Positions 26,375 through 35,460 of a stretch of DNA of 64,000 nt are shown here, one piece after another. The DNA lies in contig NZ_CP036267.1 of the NCBI RefSeq assembly GCF_007744255.1, positions 310,001 to 374,000 on the forward strand, in the 5' to 3' direction. The notes beneath the pieces are model-generated. The model had not been told where the DNA came from. It searched no databases and saw only the letters and a program-made list of their open reading frames with translations. The translations under genes and the position numbers were made by a program. This DNA is from Thalassoglobus polymorphus (GTDB lineage: Bacteria; Planctomycetota; Planctomycetia; Planctomycetales; Planctomycetaceae). Positions within the stretch are counted from its first letter, which is position 1. Every line of letters begins with the position of its first letter.

Positions 26375-27614
26375 AGGGGGTGATGATTGGGAGTGTTTGA
26401 CTTGTGGTTTGTGAGTTCGGCTTCGGTTGTTCGCTGGTTTTGCCTTCGCGGAGTTCTTTTGCGGTTCCGCCGTGGACTCTCCGGTTGAAGACGTCTGGGT
26501 CGAACGGGTCGGGCTGGCTTTGATTGAGGAGATCTTGCAGGCGGATGCTTTCTCGCCGAGGAGTCGTTGTCGTTGTCTGGGTTGCGGTGGGCTCTGTTGC
26601 GGTGGACTCTTGTGAGTCCATCTCTGCGCTTGCCTGTTGGATCACTTCTTGTTGTGAGCCAGGTTCTTCAGCGTTTGCGATTGTGTTGGACTTGGAAGAA
26701 CCGGTGAGGTCGCGAGCGACGCTTGTCACCCAATCTTTCAAGACTTGATGCTGATCATTCCCATGTGGTCCGAGAAAGATTCTTTGGTGATGCGTGTCGA
26801 CCGCGATAGCCTTTGTTAAAAAGGGGCTTCTTTCGGGGGACTTCAAATCAATTTGTTGCAACACATTCTCGAGGTTGCTTTGGCTTTGAAGTCGATTCCC
26901 CAATGAACCTTGGCGAATAGCTTCCAGGTGAAATTCATTTTTGGCAGCCTGTCCGTGGCAGTAGGCGTTTCCGCATTTGTTGTGAATCAGTGGTTGGATG
27001 TGTCGGATGTATTTCTGGTGAGTCTCTCGGCTTAGCCCTGCAGATGTTCGCTCTCGGGGGCGTAGGAATCCATCCATCGTCATGGCTGGCCCGGATGGGA
27101 GTTGAACCTGCTTTTTGACCGGATTCAATTTCTCTTCGATTTTCACCATCAGCGCTCGCGACTCAGGGCGAAGCGGTTCCAGTTTAAGAGCTTTGGAAAC
27201 TTCTGTTCTCGCCTGACCGACCAAGTCGTTTGTGAGGCACCACTCAGCGAGGACGAGGTGGTCATCGGTTTTGGGGTTGGGTGTCCGATCTCTCAGTGCG
27301 ATATATGCTTCGTTGAGTGTTCGGGCAGTGACGTAGACTTTGCCAAACGGCACGATTCCATAGGTTCCGTTGTTGTCGATTCGGTATCCCCCAGCGACGT
27401 TGCTGATACGTCCAGAGAAGACACGACCGTCTTCCAGCACAATCACTCCATCGGTGAAGTCCAGGCGAGGGGATCCCGGGGTTTGATTCGTGTTGAGGGG
27501 CTGGATTTGTCCGGGAACTTGAGGCTGCACCGCTTCCTGAGCCTGCGAGAAAGCCGAAAGGCAGCAGAGTACAGAGAAGGTCATCAGGCGAAATTGCCTC
27601 GTCCGACTATTCAT
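26373..27614 (-). CDS. Secreted planctomycete protein with CX4CH haem-like motif
   Basis: A 413-residue exported protein: signal segment LMTFSVLCCLSAFSQAQ. A beta-rich part (VIVLEDGRVFSGRISNV...YRIDNNGTYGIVPFGKVYV) is followed by an alpha-helical region and, near residue 220, IQPLIHNKCGNAYCHGQ, a CX4CH pattern seen in planctomycete cytochrome-like proteins that may bind haem c. The C-terminal third is low-complexity and Ser/Thr/Gln-rich and ends NSQTTSQTLPIITP. Its stop codon borders the 101-bp tandem array. Function unknown; alone on its strand. Confidence 0.75.
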   Translation of the reverse strand: MNSRTRQFRLMTFSVLCCLSAFSQAQEAVQPQVPGQIQPLNTNQTPGSPRLDFTDGVIVLEDGRVFSGRISNVAGGYRIDNNGTYGIVPFGKVYVTARTLNEAYIALRDRTPNPKTDDHLVLAEWCLTNDLVGQARTEVSKALKLEPLRPESRALMVKIEEKLNPVKKQVQLPSGPAMTMDGFLRPRERTSAGLSRETHQKYIRHIQPLIHNKCGNAYCHGQAAKNEFHLEAIRQGSLGNRLQSQSNLENVLQQIDLKSPERSPFLTKAIAVDTHHQRIFLGPHGNDQHQVLKDWVTSVARDLTGSSKSNTIANAEEPGSQQEVIQQASAEMDSQESTATEPTATQTTTTTPRRESIRLQDLLNQSQPDPFDPDVFNRRVHGGTAKELREGKTSEQPKPNSQTTSQTLPIITP

Positions 27615-27651
27615 TTCGTCACTCCCTGACGTGAAAATATCCAGTGGCTGA

Positions 27652-27756
27652 CAGAGCAGTTTGCTCTATCGTGTGCCCGTGAAGAATGCATCTCTCCAGT
27701 GAGTATGCTGTTCGCCACGAGGCAAATCCTGCAAGCCAATTCGAAAGATGCTCTAG
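27652..27756 (+). repeat. ~104-bp intergenic element, copy 2
   Basis: CAGAGCAGTTTGCTCTATCG ... GTGTGCCCGTGAAGAATGC ... CTGTTCGCCACGAGGCAAA ... AATTCGAAAGATGCTCTAG. Ends are near-inverted (AGAGCA / TGCTCT), and AGAGCAGTTTGCTCT folds back on itself. It lies in the divergent gap between the CX4CH gene and the zinc-ribbon/RDD gene. Confidence 0.93.
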
Positions 27757-28060
27757 TCTCTTGGAGAGTGGAGCAGAGAGTCAAGATCGGTTCTCCGAAT
27801 GTCTCGACTGGCAAGAGCAGGGAGGGGGTGAGTCGTTGCTGAGCGGTCCGTGAGCGGCATAACCGGACCTTTCGAGGGAAGAGAACTCCTGATATTGGTG
27901 AATCGAAATGTGCATTTTGTCGGGAAGTTGCTAGATTGACTGGACTTGCGGAACGGACTTTTGATTCGATGTTGGCTTGTCGACGAGCGCCATTGAAGCA
28001 ATTCAACCTGTTGTTTTCGTTTGTTTTTGCTGTTCCGAAAGCCAATGCTGGAGCGAATTG

Positions 28061-29812
28061 ATGCCGAAGATCCGTTGCAAAAGTTGTGAAGCGACATTGA
28101 ATGTTCCCGAGAAAGCTCTCGGCAAAACAATCAAATGCCCTAAGTGCAGCAACAAAATAAAGGTTCCGAGTGGCGGGAGTGGCGGAGCATCTCCTCAGCA
28201 ACAACGAAGAAAGAAGAAGCCAGTCAAGTCGGCGGCTGCAGATGACCCGTTCGGTTTGGGGAATCTTGATGATTATGATCTGGAAGACAAAGACGAGCAG
28301 ATCTGCCCTTACTGTGCGAAGGACATCGATGAAGATGACGTGATTTGCCAGAGTTGCGGGATGAACCTCGAAACCGGGCAGATGGATCGTCGTGAAAAGA
28401 AAAAGCGGTCCCGCAAAGGTCCTGACCCTTCCAAGTTTTTCGCTGCGGCATTTCCGGAATCGTGGAAGTTCGTGCTCAGTGAACCAAGAATGGCGGTCCG
28501 GGTGGGAACCGGCTTCACGTTCTTTACAACATTAGCCCTCATGTGCGGCTACATGGGGTTTGTTTATGTCCAGGAGCAAATGCCACCCAAAGTCTTCTGG
28601 ATTATGTTGTCTTTGCTTTGCGGTCTCTCAGTGCCAGGCTTGATGTGGTATCTGACATTGAAAATTGTTGACTCGACCCGACGCAACGATAAATTTCAGT
28701 CCGATCGAATTCAGTTTGATCTGTTTACTTCTATTGCAGCTGGGGTTCGTGCGTTCTTCTGGCCGCTGATTCTGATCCCCGGAGCGCCTGTGATACTCGC
28801 TGGAGGGGTTGTCTATAGCTTGTTGTTTTCCGGTGATCTGAGCAATCCAGCCTTTCTGATCGTCGGTGGCGGGCTGTTAGGGTTTGCACTCTTTTTGCTG
28901 CCGATGGCCATGGTCCACATGACCGCGAGATACACTTATAAAGGCTGGATTCTCTGGGAGCTCTTGCAGATTCTCTTCCAAAATTTGGTCGGGATTATCT
29001 ACATGCACCTCGTCGCCTTTGTAGCCCTCATTCCCGCGTTGCTGGTGGCTGTCCCGATCCTGCTGGTGATCAAGGGAGATGGTGGGTTCGAATCGATGAA
29101 CCCCTTCGGAAGCGGTGTCGTTAACGGGATTACCGCAGGGATTACAACCTGGTTCCTGAACATTGTTGGTATGAATCCAGACCCGGAAGGGGGAATGTTC
29201 ACAATTATCCGGGCGATGCTTAACATCGCAGCGGCGTTTATTGTCATCGCTCCGATCGGCTATCTCTCAGCCTTCCCTGCCATTTTCGTAATGAAAGCGT
29301 GCGGGCTGTTTGGGTACTACCACAGCTCAACGCTGGGGCTGGTTGACCAGAAACGTGAGTACGAAATCGCCACATTCTGGGTCCGCTACCTGGGGCATAT
29401 TATTGACAACTTATGTGCACCTCTCGCGGTGTTTTTAGTCAGTTCGAATGCCAAACTCTCTAAGGTCGCCTGGGTCTTTACCGGTTTCCTTGTGCTTTCA
29501 TTTATCTTTGCGAAGGTCGCGTTTCCAGGGATGTTTGTGTTGTGGCTAATCTATAGCAATTGGATGTACTGGGTTGTTCAGGAAGCCTCTGAGATTCGCA
29601 CGACACTCGGAAAGGATGCTTTTGGTTTGATTGTGATTACAGAAGACAACAAGCAATTAACGATGAAGCAAGCGACAATGAAGTGGTTCCTCCGGAATGT
29701 CTCGGATAATTTGGCGGGCATCCCATTCCTTTTCGCAGCCATCCCCCCCAAGAAACAAGCTCTGCACGACATGGCTACGAAAACCAAAGTCGTCTGGAAA
29801 GGGGATCGATAG
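28061..29812 (+). CDS. Two-zinc-ribbon, RDD-like polytopic membrane protein
   Basis: A 583-residue protein. N-terminal MPKIRCKSCEATLNV...IKCPKCSNKIKVP is an MJ0042-type zinc ribbon with two CxxC pairs; a second CPYCAK...CQSCGMN ribbon follows near residue 85. Then come about nine to ten membrane helices (FFTTLALMCGYMGFVYV, FFWPLILIPGAPVILAGG, FALFLLPMAMVHM and others). The C-terminus WVRYLGHIIDNL...VSDNLAGIPFLFA...KKQALHDMATKTKVV matches the end of RDD proteins. ATG 28061 with GGAG upstream is preferred to 27977. Role unknown; possibly membrane stress or transport. Confidence 0.8.
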   Translation: MPKIRCKSCEATLNVPEKALGKTIKCPKCSNKIKVPSGGSGGASPQQQRRKKKPVKSAAADDPFGLGNLDDYDLEDKDEQICPYCAKDIDEDDVICQSCGMNLETGQMDRREKKKRSRKGPDPSKFFAAAFPESWKFVLSEPRMAVRVGTGFTFFTTLALMCGYMGFVYVQEQMPPKVFWIMLSLLCGLSVPGLMWYLTLKIVDSTRRNDKFQSDRIQFDLFTSIAAGVRAFFWPLILIPGAPVILAGGVVYSLLFSGDLSNPAFLIVGGGLLGFALFLLPMAMVHMTARYTYKGWILWELLQILFQNLVGIIYMHLVAFVALIPALLVAVPILLVIKGDGGFESMNPFGSGVVNGITAGITTWFLNIVGMNPDPEGGMFTIIRAMLNIAAAFIVIAPIGYLSAFPAIFVMKACGLFGYYHSSTLGLVDQKREYEIATFWVRYLGHIIDNLCAPLAVFLVSSNAKLSKVAWVFTGFLVLSFIFAKVAFPGMFVLWLIYSNWMYWVVQEASEIRTTLGKDAFGLIVITEDNKQLTMKQATMKWFLRNVSDNLAGIPFLFAAIPPKKQALHDMATKTKVVWKGDR

Positions 29813-29976
29813 ATCAGCCGGGAATCGTCGATCTTTATTGCCAGTTGAAAGATTGCTTAAGGAGCATCAACGGGCCAGCGCCACCTTCCGCGTCACTGTT
29901 TCCAAAATGATCTTCCAATTTGGACAGGGCGGGCTGGCCAAGTCCGTTTTTGTGACCGACTGGTGTTAATACAGTC

Positions 29977-30195
29977 ATGAAGATGATGACGTTTCAAGAA
30001 TGGCTGGCGATGCGGTAAGGGTTGTGGCTCAACGACGACAGGGCCGTGGAAGGTCTGTCGAAGTTGACGCAGCCTAAACCGAAGAAATCGCCCCAACGCA
30101 AGCCCATCACGCAGGCCGTGAAGCCGGCAAAGCCGCAGGTGCGTCCCGTGCTGCCGAAGTTTTCAACTGCACCAACGAAAAACGGACGACCATGA
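29977..30195 (+). pseudogene. Small gene interrupted by an in-frame TAA
   Basis: From ATG 29977 the frame reads MKMMTFQEWLAMR, then TAA (30016-30018), then GLWLNDDRAVEGLSKLTQP and a basic Pro-rich end VRPVLPKFSTAPTKN to TGA 30193. Both halves share one frame. Small planctomycete proteins that I know by pattern have an EGLWL-type junction, so TAA is probably GAA mutated by one base, giving 72 residues originally. It lies upstream of a CGACCAT/ATGGTCG stem near its end. Could also be a readthrough stop or a sequence error. Confidence 0.5.
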
Positions 30196-30232
30196 TGGTC
30201 GCCCGCTTTGGTTGCCCTTTTTTTCTGTCAGC

Positions 30233-30883
30233 TTAGGCCGTCGCCTCTTGCTGCTTTTCGCATCGGCGACGACGGGTGGCACCGATTCCAGCAACACACG
30301 CACCGATTCCGAACAATGCGAGCGACGAGGGTTCGGGGACGGCAGAAACAGAATCTGCTACTACCCACGCTCCAAGGTCTTGGTTATTGCTATTTGCAGA
30401 ACGAAGGGATTGATTAGCCGAAAGTGCGTTCGTAGCAAAATTCCAATTTGTATAACCATCGTATTTCCACGAATAGGAGATCCCGTCTAAAGAGTTTCCG
30501 TCGTTATAAATCCCCCAGATTAGCTCCCTGTCAGTGCCCGGATGGGGATTCCCAACGTAATTGCCGCCGAGAATTACGACTTCACTAGAAAAGTTGGCTG
30601 GAACTGCGGGAATTGAAGCTTGAAGGATATTCAACTCAGGAAGCGTTGCAAGATGAAAGCCAGACCCTGCGAGTAAGCTGTCGATGGAATTGTATGTACT
30701 AGTCACGTCCCAGAAATTGTCGAGATCGAGCCATACGAGCGATGTGGAGTCATCTGTGAATGTCGAGAAAGAGTTGCCGCCTATGATCACGTCTGCAGAA
30801 TTGATTATTCCCGCCTGCACCTGCCCCGCTGTCGCGATCAGCACTGCCACGCACGCCGCTGCCCGTTGAATTGCCCGTATCAT
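30233..30883 (-). CDS. PEP-CTERM sorted secreted protein
   Basis: A 216-residue exported protein. Signal peptide MIRAIQRAAACVAVLIATAGQVQA; then a globular part (STSLVWLDLDNFWDVTSTYNSID...LATLPELN...WKYDGYTNW) like other PEP-CTERM-associated modules; then the sorting signal VPEPSSLALFGIGACVAGIGATRRRR, a PEP motif, hydrophobic helix and Arg cluster recognised by an exosortase. ATG 30883 with GGGAG upstream is preferred to 30994. No exosortase gene is in the window, though the CAAX-related protease at 4767 may be linked. Function in the cell surface or exopolysaccharide is unclear. Confidence 0.88.
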   Translation of the reverse strand: MIRAIQRAAACVAVLIATAGQVQAGIINSADVIIGGNSFSTFTDDSTSLVWLDLDNFWDVTSTYNSIDSLLAGSGFHLATLPELNILQASIPAVPANFSSEVVILGGNYVGNPHPGTDRELIWGIYNDGNSLDGISYSWKYDGYTNWNFATNALSANQSLRSANSNNQDLGAWVVADSVSAVPEPSSLALFGIGACVAGIGATRRRRCEKQQEATA

Positions 30884-31154
30884 CACGCTTCTCCCGTGTT
30901 GTTTTATTGGAAAGTTTGGCCCGCTAACGATCCAACATCGGTAGCGTCTGATGTGTGACGCTAGCATTGCCATGCAAGGGGAAGCAATAGACAATGTTGC
31001 AAAAAATTAGAAAAAAGGGAGATTTCACGCCTCGCCAATACGCTCCAGCAGGTTCATAAAGTGTAATCCCATGATGCTTGAGGGAGGAAGCGGTGAATCG
31101 TTTGTGTTTTTGATTTTGTCACGCTTAGTCTAGCCAGAGGCGTTCATTATAAAA

Positions 31155-31613
31155 CTAGGGCACTGGATAGAGTTGCAGGAGCAACTCTTTTTCGGATGAG
31201 TCGTCGATTTCTTCCAGTCGCTGTTTGAACTCGTTTCTCGCTTGGGCTGCTTGCTGCTCTTGCCCGGCAAGCTGATGTGCAAGGGCACTCGCACCTGCGA
31301 GGCAGGCGTGGTCGAAAGGGTTTGCATCCTTGATGGAATTCAAGTGCGCTCTTGCGTGTGAGGCGTAGACGAGTCCGTTTTCTGGACGTTTGGCGATGCA
31401 ATACGCCGTAGCCAGCAACAGGTCTGCTTTCAAAAGATTCAGCTCTGTGCCAGCGTGCTGCCAGTGAAATCTTGCAGCATGAGCCAAATGCAACATTTCC
31501 TCGATTTGTGTCTCTGTTCGGGACTCTGCCTCAACGAGATCCCAGCTACCGTTGTTGCATTCAATCGCAAACCAGCGGTGAGCTGCTGCGACGTCAAATT
31601 GAGGAGTTGTCAT
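31155..31613 (-). CDS. Small helical repeat protein
   Basis: A 152-residue all-helical protein with a TPR-like arrangement: AAAHRWFAIECNNGSWDLV, HLAHAARFHWQHAGTELNLLKADLLLATAYCIA, NGLVYASHARAHLNSIK, CLAGASALAHQLAGQ. The H-A-A-R-x-H-W segment resembles a conserved planctomycete family of unknown function. No signal peptide or catalytic motif. Stand-alone on the minus strand after a 270-base gap from the PEP-CTERM gene. Confidence 0.7.
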   Translation of the reverse strand: MTTPQFDVAAAHRWFAIECNNGSWDLVEAESRTETQIEEMLHLAHAARFHWQHAGTELNLLKADLLLATAYCIAKRPENGLVYASHARAHLNSIKDANPFDHACLAGASALAHQLAGQEQQAAQARNEFKQRLEEIDDSSEKELLLQLYPVP

Positions 31614-32060
31614 GTTTCTCTCTCGGTGAGGTTTGAGTTGGCGAAATCATGATTTTCGAACTGGTAATCAGAGCCAGCCTCGTGGCGAGTCATCTATCAA
31701 GTTGTGAAAACGCAAGCCGTGAAAGTGAACTTTACAAACGCAATAAGCACTAAAGATGCCCTGAGTTATGATTTTTTTAATGCGTTCTCCAGACCTTTCA
31801 GTTAATAAGGGGAAGCTGGCTGCTTGAACCTGGGTCTGCGATACCAAGGAAATTTTGACCTGTCCCATCAGAAGTCGCAAGGACATTGAGAGGAGCACTC
31901 CCAAGGTTTGGGGCGTTTTGAATCCAGATGTAAGTTGTGTTTGCATGTCCTCGCAAGATACCATACCGGTTGGATTGACAATGCTCATGAACACTATGTT
32001 TGAGGAACCTGCTGTGCTCTTAGGTGATATTCACTTGACTAAGGTCGAGGTGGAATCCAG
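31614..32060. other. 447-base divergent intergenic region
   Basis: Holds a decayed reverse copy of the ~104-bp element at about 31653-31740 (TTTCGAACTGGT, GCCTCGTGGCGAG). The remainder, AT-rich around 31760-31800, probably contains the promoters of the helical-repeat gene and the receiver gene. No coding frame is convincing. Confidence 0.5.
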
Positions 32061-32618
32061 ATGAGTAGTGGAATGACCCCCGTCGAAGAGATGGTCCACC
32101 GCATTCTTGTTGTCGAAGACGACAAGGACGAGGCGGAGTTTCTGAAGGCATTTCTCAACGAAAATAAATATACGGTCGAAATTGCAAAAGACTCGGGGCA
32201 AGCACATGTCGCCTTTTCAATGCATCTGCCGGATTTCGTGATTCTCGATGTGATTCTGCCGAATGAGGTGTCCGGTTTCGAAGTCTGCGAACGGATGAAA
32301 AAAGAGAATCCGTTCATTCCCGTTATGATGCTGACCGCCATTGATATGGATGACGCCCGCTCACTCGCCTCACGAGTCGGAGCGGATGGATATATGACCA
32401 AGCCGTACGATCCGGAAGAGCTGCTTGCTCAAATTCATATCATCGCCGAAGATGTTTGGAAGCAACGACATTTAGGAACTCGACCTGACACGGGTGAGAA
32501 AGTCCGGTTTAATTGTGGAGAGTGCGGGAAACGTTTGAAGGTGAAGGCGTCGCACCGAGGGCGAACCTTGAATTGTCCTCGCTGTGGCCAGCCAGCAGTT
32601 GTTCCGCTTCACGATTAA
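32061..32618 (+). CDS. Response regulator receiver with C-terminal zinc ribbon
   Basis: A 185-residue protein: receiver domain HRILVVEDDKDEAEFLKAFL with the phosphoacceptor Asp in FVILDVILPNEVSGFEVC, Thr in MMLTAID and Lys in YMTKPYDPEELLAQI; then a zinc ribbon FNCGECGKRLKVKA...TLNCPRCGQPAVVP with two CxxC pairs instead of a DNA-binding output domain. It likely signals by protein or nucleic-acid contact. It is followed by an FHA gene 47 bases on and rsmD; the three may be one transcript. No histidine kinase is adjacent. Confidence 0.9.
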   Translation: MSSGMTPVEEMVHRILVVEDDKDEAEFLKAFLNENKYTVEIAKDSGQAHVAFSMHLPDFVILDVILPNEVSGFEVCERMKKENPFIPVMMLTAIDMDDARSLASRVGADGYMTKPYDPEELLAQIHIIAEDVWKQRHLGTRPDTGEKVRFNCGECGKRLKVKASHRGRTLNCPRCGQPAVVPLHD

Positions 32619-32665
32619 TCACGAAACACGTTGTTGATGTTGCTCAAGCCAAGTTGAATTCACTG

Positions 32666-33250
32666 ATGGATAAATTACCTCTCCTCGAAATTCAGACCGG
32701 ACGTCATAAAGGTCGAAAGATTCGGCTGACGGATTCGGAGACGATCATTGGTCGTTCCGGGGACGCCAAAATTCGCATCAGTTCGGAAGACGTCAGCCGT
32801 CATCACTGTTTGTTGATCGTTCGCGACGATTCGGTTCTCGTCAGAGATCTTGAAAGCCGCAATGGAACGTTTGTTAACGGACGCCCGATCGATGGGGAAG
32901 TGGTGCTTCAGCCCGGAGGGACGCTGGCTGTCGGTCCGATGGTGTTGCGTTTGCGAGGTGGTTCAGAAGATTCAAGCAGTGTTGAAGTCAAAATTACTGT
33001 GAAGTCGCCGTTACAAATTGCAGAACCCCTTTCGGATGATGACATCGCATCTTGGCTGTCAGATAGTGAATTGGGGACTCGCATTGAGTCGGACACTGCG
33101 ACTTATGATACCCCTTCCGTACCTCCTCCACGCGATGCCCCAAGCGTTGAAGATACGGCTCCGAAAATACGTCGCCCGACTTTTGCATCGGTCGCAGAGG
33201 AAGCCAAAGACATTATCAGGCGGCACTTCGAAGGACTCGAACAGGATTGA
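32666..33250 (+). CDS. FHA-domain protein
   Basis: A 194-residue protein with one forkhead-associated domain that binds phospho-Thr: TIIGRSGDAKIRI, VSRHHCLLIVRDD, LESRNGTFVNGRPI hold the conserved Gly-Arg, Ser-Arg-His and Asn-Gly residues. The rest is acidic and Pro-rich (DTPSVPPPRDAPS), then a short helix EEAKDIIRRHFEGLEQ. ATG 32666 chosen; upstream in-frame sequence overlaps the receiver gene in another frame. It suggests partner Ser/Thr kinase signalling; a kinase is encoded at 50.2 kb, but no link is shown. Confidence 0.9.
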   Translation: MDKLPLLEIQTGRHKGRKIRLTDSETIIGRSGDAKIRISSEDVSRHHCLLIVRDDSVLVRDLESRNGTFVNGRPIDGEVVLQPGGTLAVGPMVLRLRGGSEDSSSVEVKITVKSPLQIAEPLSDDDIASWLSDSELGTRIESDTATYDTPSVPPPRDAPSVEDTAPKIRRPTFASVAEEAKDIIRRHFEGLEQD

Positions 33251-33313
33251 TTCATCCGGTCCGAGATCTCCACAACGAACTCCTCTGTTGAATATGCTGA
33301 GTATGGAAACGTA

Positions 33314-33937
33314 ATGCGAATTATTGCTGGGAAATATCGAAGACGAAAGCTGCAAACGAACCCGGGATTGACCACCAGGCCGATTACGGATCGGGTGAAG
33401 GAAGCCCTGTTTGAGAACATTCATCAACGTGTCGATGGAAAACGGGTTGCCGACATCTTCGCGGGGACCGGGACGATTGGTCTCGAGGCTCTTTCGCGAG
33501 GAGCAACGAGCGTGACCTTCATCGAGAAGGATCGCAAAGCCCTCCAACTGCTCAAGGAAAACGTTGCCACACTTGACTGCAAAGAGGACGTTCTCGTCTG
33601 GCCAGCGGACGTCCTTCGCTGTTCTTACCGTCCCAAGGGGGACCGTATTGCGGACTTCGTTCCCTGGGAAGTGGTCTTCTTCGATCCGCCATATCAAATG
33701 GTCCGAGACATCATCCCCGGGAAACCATTGTGGACCTCCTTAAAGCGGCTAGCCAAAGAAGAATCAACAGCCGAAAACGCCACGCTGATCTTACGGGTTC
33801 CCAAGCGTGCTGAATTCGAACTCCCCGAAGAGTGGGCGGTCAACTGGTCAATGACCATGTCCGGGATGACAATCCACATCTGCGAAAAGATGTCCGGCAC
33901 AGCGGCTGAAACAGAGCCGCCATCGGAGACGCCGTAA
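33314..33937 (+). CDS. rsmD: 16S rRNA (guanine(966)-N(2))-methyltransferase
   Basis: Methylates G966 of 16S rRNA. The 207-residue protein has MRIIAGKYRRRKLQT and TRPITDRVKEALFENI at the N-terminus, SAM motif IFAGTGTIGLEALSRGA, and the catalytic FFDPPYQ. These are the RsmD fingerprint. The last ~15 residues are Thr/Pro/Glu-rich. It follows the FHA gene by 63 bases. A GC-rich hairpin (33987-34035) downstream probably ends the transcript. Confidence 0.93.
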   Translation: MRIIAGKYRRRKLQTNPGLTTRPITDRVKEALFENIHQRVDGKRVADIFAGTGTIGLEALSRGATSVTFIEKDRKALQLLKENVATLDCKEDVLVWPADVLRCSYRPKGDRIADFVPWEVVFFDPPYQMVRDIIPGKPLWTSLKRLAKEESTAENATLILRVPKRAEFELPEEWAVNWSMTMSGMTIHICEKMSGTAAETEPPSETP

Positions 33938-33986
33938 CTCTTCGTAACGCGTACTCTTCTTGAAGCATCTTTTGAATTGGTCTTCC

Positions 33987-34035
33987 GTGTCGATATCTCC
34001 CCCGGTGAGTCACCACCGGGGGAGACCATCGACCA
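33987..34035 (+). repeat. GC-rich hairpin repeat, copy 1
   Basis: GTGTCGATATCTCCCCCGGTG ... CCACCGGGGGAGA ... ATCGACCAC: a strong stem with a short AGTCA loop and outer arms TCGAT/ATCGA. Copies at 39369 and 48676 share the same outer GTCGAT and CCCCGGTGA core. Each lies after a gene's end and near TAGAGCA-element sequence. Confidence 0.9.
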
Positions 34036-34080
34036 CTCAAAATGCAGGAATATTACTGCGGACAAATCGTTAATTGACTT

Positions 34081-34183
34081 TAGAACAATTTCGAACCGGT
34101 TTGCAGAATTTGCCTCGTGGCGAACAGCATTTTTTCTAGAGAAACGCGTTCTTCACGGGCACACGGTAGAGCAAACTGCTCTA
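34081..34183 (-). repeat. ~104-bp intergenic element, copy 3, overlapping the DUF1559 stop codon
   Basis: On the minus strand it begins TAGAGCAGTTTGCTCTACCG and continues GTGTGCCCGTGAAGAACGCG, CTGTTCGCCACGAGGCAAA, to TCGAAATTGTTCTA. The first TAG is the stop codon of the DUF1559 gene (34181-34183). Confidence 0.95.
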
Positions 34184-35089
34184 GAAGTCGCTGATGACTT
34201 CTCCACCGCTGCGAGTTGCCAGCGATTGAAAAACGCCTTCGTCAATGTTCTCGCTGATGAAAACAACATGACCATCACCCAGAACGAACTGAGCTCCCCC
34301 AACGTGAGAACTTCCGAAGTCTTCAGGGTGGTGATGAAAGTTCGGGGGATGTTCCGCATGACCAACCATGCGAGCTATTTCTTCTTCAACTTCAGGGAGA
34401 GCTCCTGACCAGGTGCCGTAGAATTTTTCACCAGTCGTCGTGTCCGTGAATGTTGTTCTCTCTCCAACAATGATTGTTGAACTCGATCCATCAGTGAAGT
34501 CGCGAAACCTGATTTTGCTGTTGTGGAAGAAAGCACCGTCACTGACGCATTGTCCGGACGAAGTGACCGGTGCAGTCCCCGGAGCATTTTCACAACCATG
34601 GAGTTCAACTGTTCCAAACACAGCCGGGTAGTTAAACGTCGCTAATTCAATGTCGGCCCCATTCCTGTCCTGGATTGTGAAGACATCCGGTTTCGGATCG
34701 CTCGGACATTGGTACGTTGAGAGGGAGCTGTTGAGAAACTGGCGATTTGGTGCAGCGTCCATTGGAAAAGAGAAATTAAATTGATTGTAAAGAGGAGCCT
34801 GGTCCAGGAATGGAAGCAACATCGTTCCCCAACCGAAGCCACTTTCTCCTTCTGGGTTGGCCATTCCGTTTTGAACACCAATCCACCCGGACGGGAAGCA
34901 TCCGTGGACATCATGGTAATTATGCAAGGCGAGGCCAATTTGCTTCATGTTGTTCTTGCAACTGGATCGGCGAGCCGCTTCACGGGCTTGCTGGACCGCA
35001 GGCAGCAGCAACGCCACTAAGATCGCAATGATTGCAATCACTACGAGTAGTTCGATGAGCGTAAAACCCTTTTTGCGTCGGGCAGACAT
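34181..35089 (-). CDS. DUF1559 / type II pseudopilin-like protein
   Basis: A 302-residue protein with a prepilin-type N-terminus [20 protein letters not shown], cleaved after the Gly, followed by [34 protein letters not shown], the DUF1559 hallmark in planctomycetes, and the family end [16 protein letters not shown]. About 35 residues of upstream frame are excluded because GGAG precedes ATG 35089. Probably exported by the type II/IV-like system; exact role unknown. It ends on a TAG donated by the intergenic element. Confidence 0.95.
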   Translation of the reverse strand: MSARRKKGFTLIELLVVIAIIAILVALLLPAVQQAREAARRSSCKNNMKQIGLALHNYHDVHGCFPSGWIGVQNGMANPEGESGFGWGTMLLPFLDQAPLYNQFNFSFPMDAAPNRQFLNSSLSTYQCPSDPKPDVFTIQDRNGADIELATFNYPAVFGTVELHGCENAPGTAPVTSSGQCVSDGAFFHNSKIRFRDFTDGSSSTIIVGERTTFTDTTTGEKFYGTWSGALPEVEEEIARMVGHAEHPPNFHHHPEDFGSSHVGGAQFVLGDGHVVFISENIDEGVFQSLATRSGGEVISDF

Positions 35090-35460
35090 AAGAAACTCCA
35101 AAGTCAATAAATAAAGGTACGTATATGAAGATGTCGTTGATGGCAGAAATTCTGCGATCAGAAAAATTATGATGATTCGATACATGCACACCCACGCGCC
35201 CGGACAGAGAACTGGCGCAGGCGAATTAGGATTGTGGGCTTTGTCCCGTGCATAGGAGACTATTGAGAGTTGGAATGGATTCAGAAAAGAGAATCGATCA
35301 CAGATGGATCATGATTCACTTGTTGATAGAAACCTTCCAACGGCTCTTTCATATCCAACATGCGCACCGATACAGCCTTGGTGTGATGTTGAATCGTACT
35401 CCTTGACGTCACCAAGCAATTTGCGCATGCAAATTGAGAACAGCGAGAGCGGCGACGGGA
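35090..35460. other. 371-base intergenic region
   Basis: Between the His-rich gene and DUF1559, both on the minus strand. AT-rich around 35100-35170, likely the DUF1559 promoter. No repeat or gene recognised. Confidence 0.4.

Noticed and set aside
34181-34183. DUF1559 stop as a sign of a truncated protein
   Set aside because: The end of the protein ([16 protein letters not shown], then a short tail) matches the family length, so the element did not clearly remove coding sequence.
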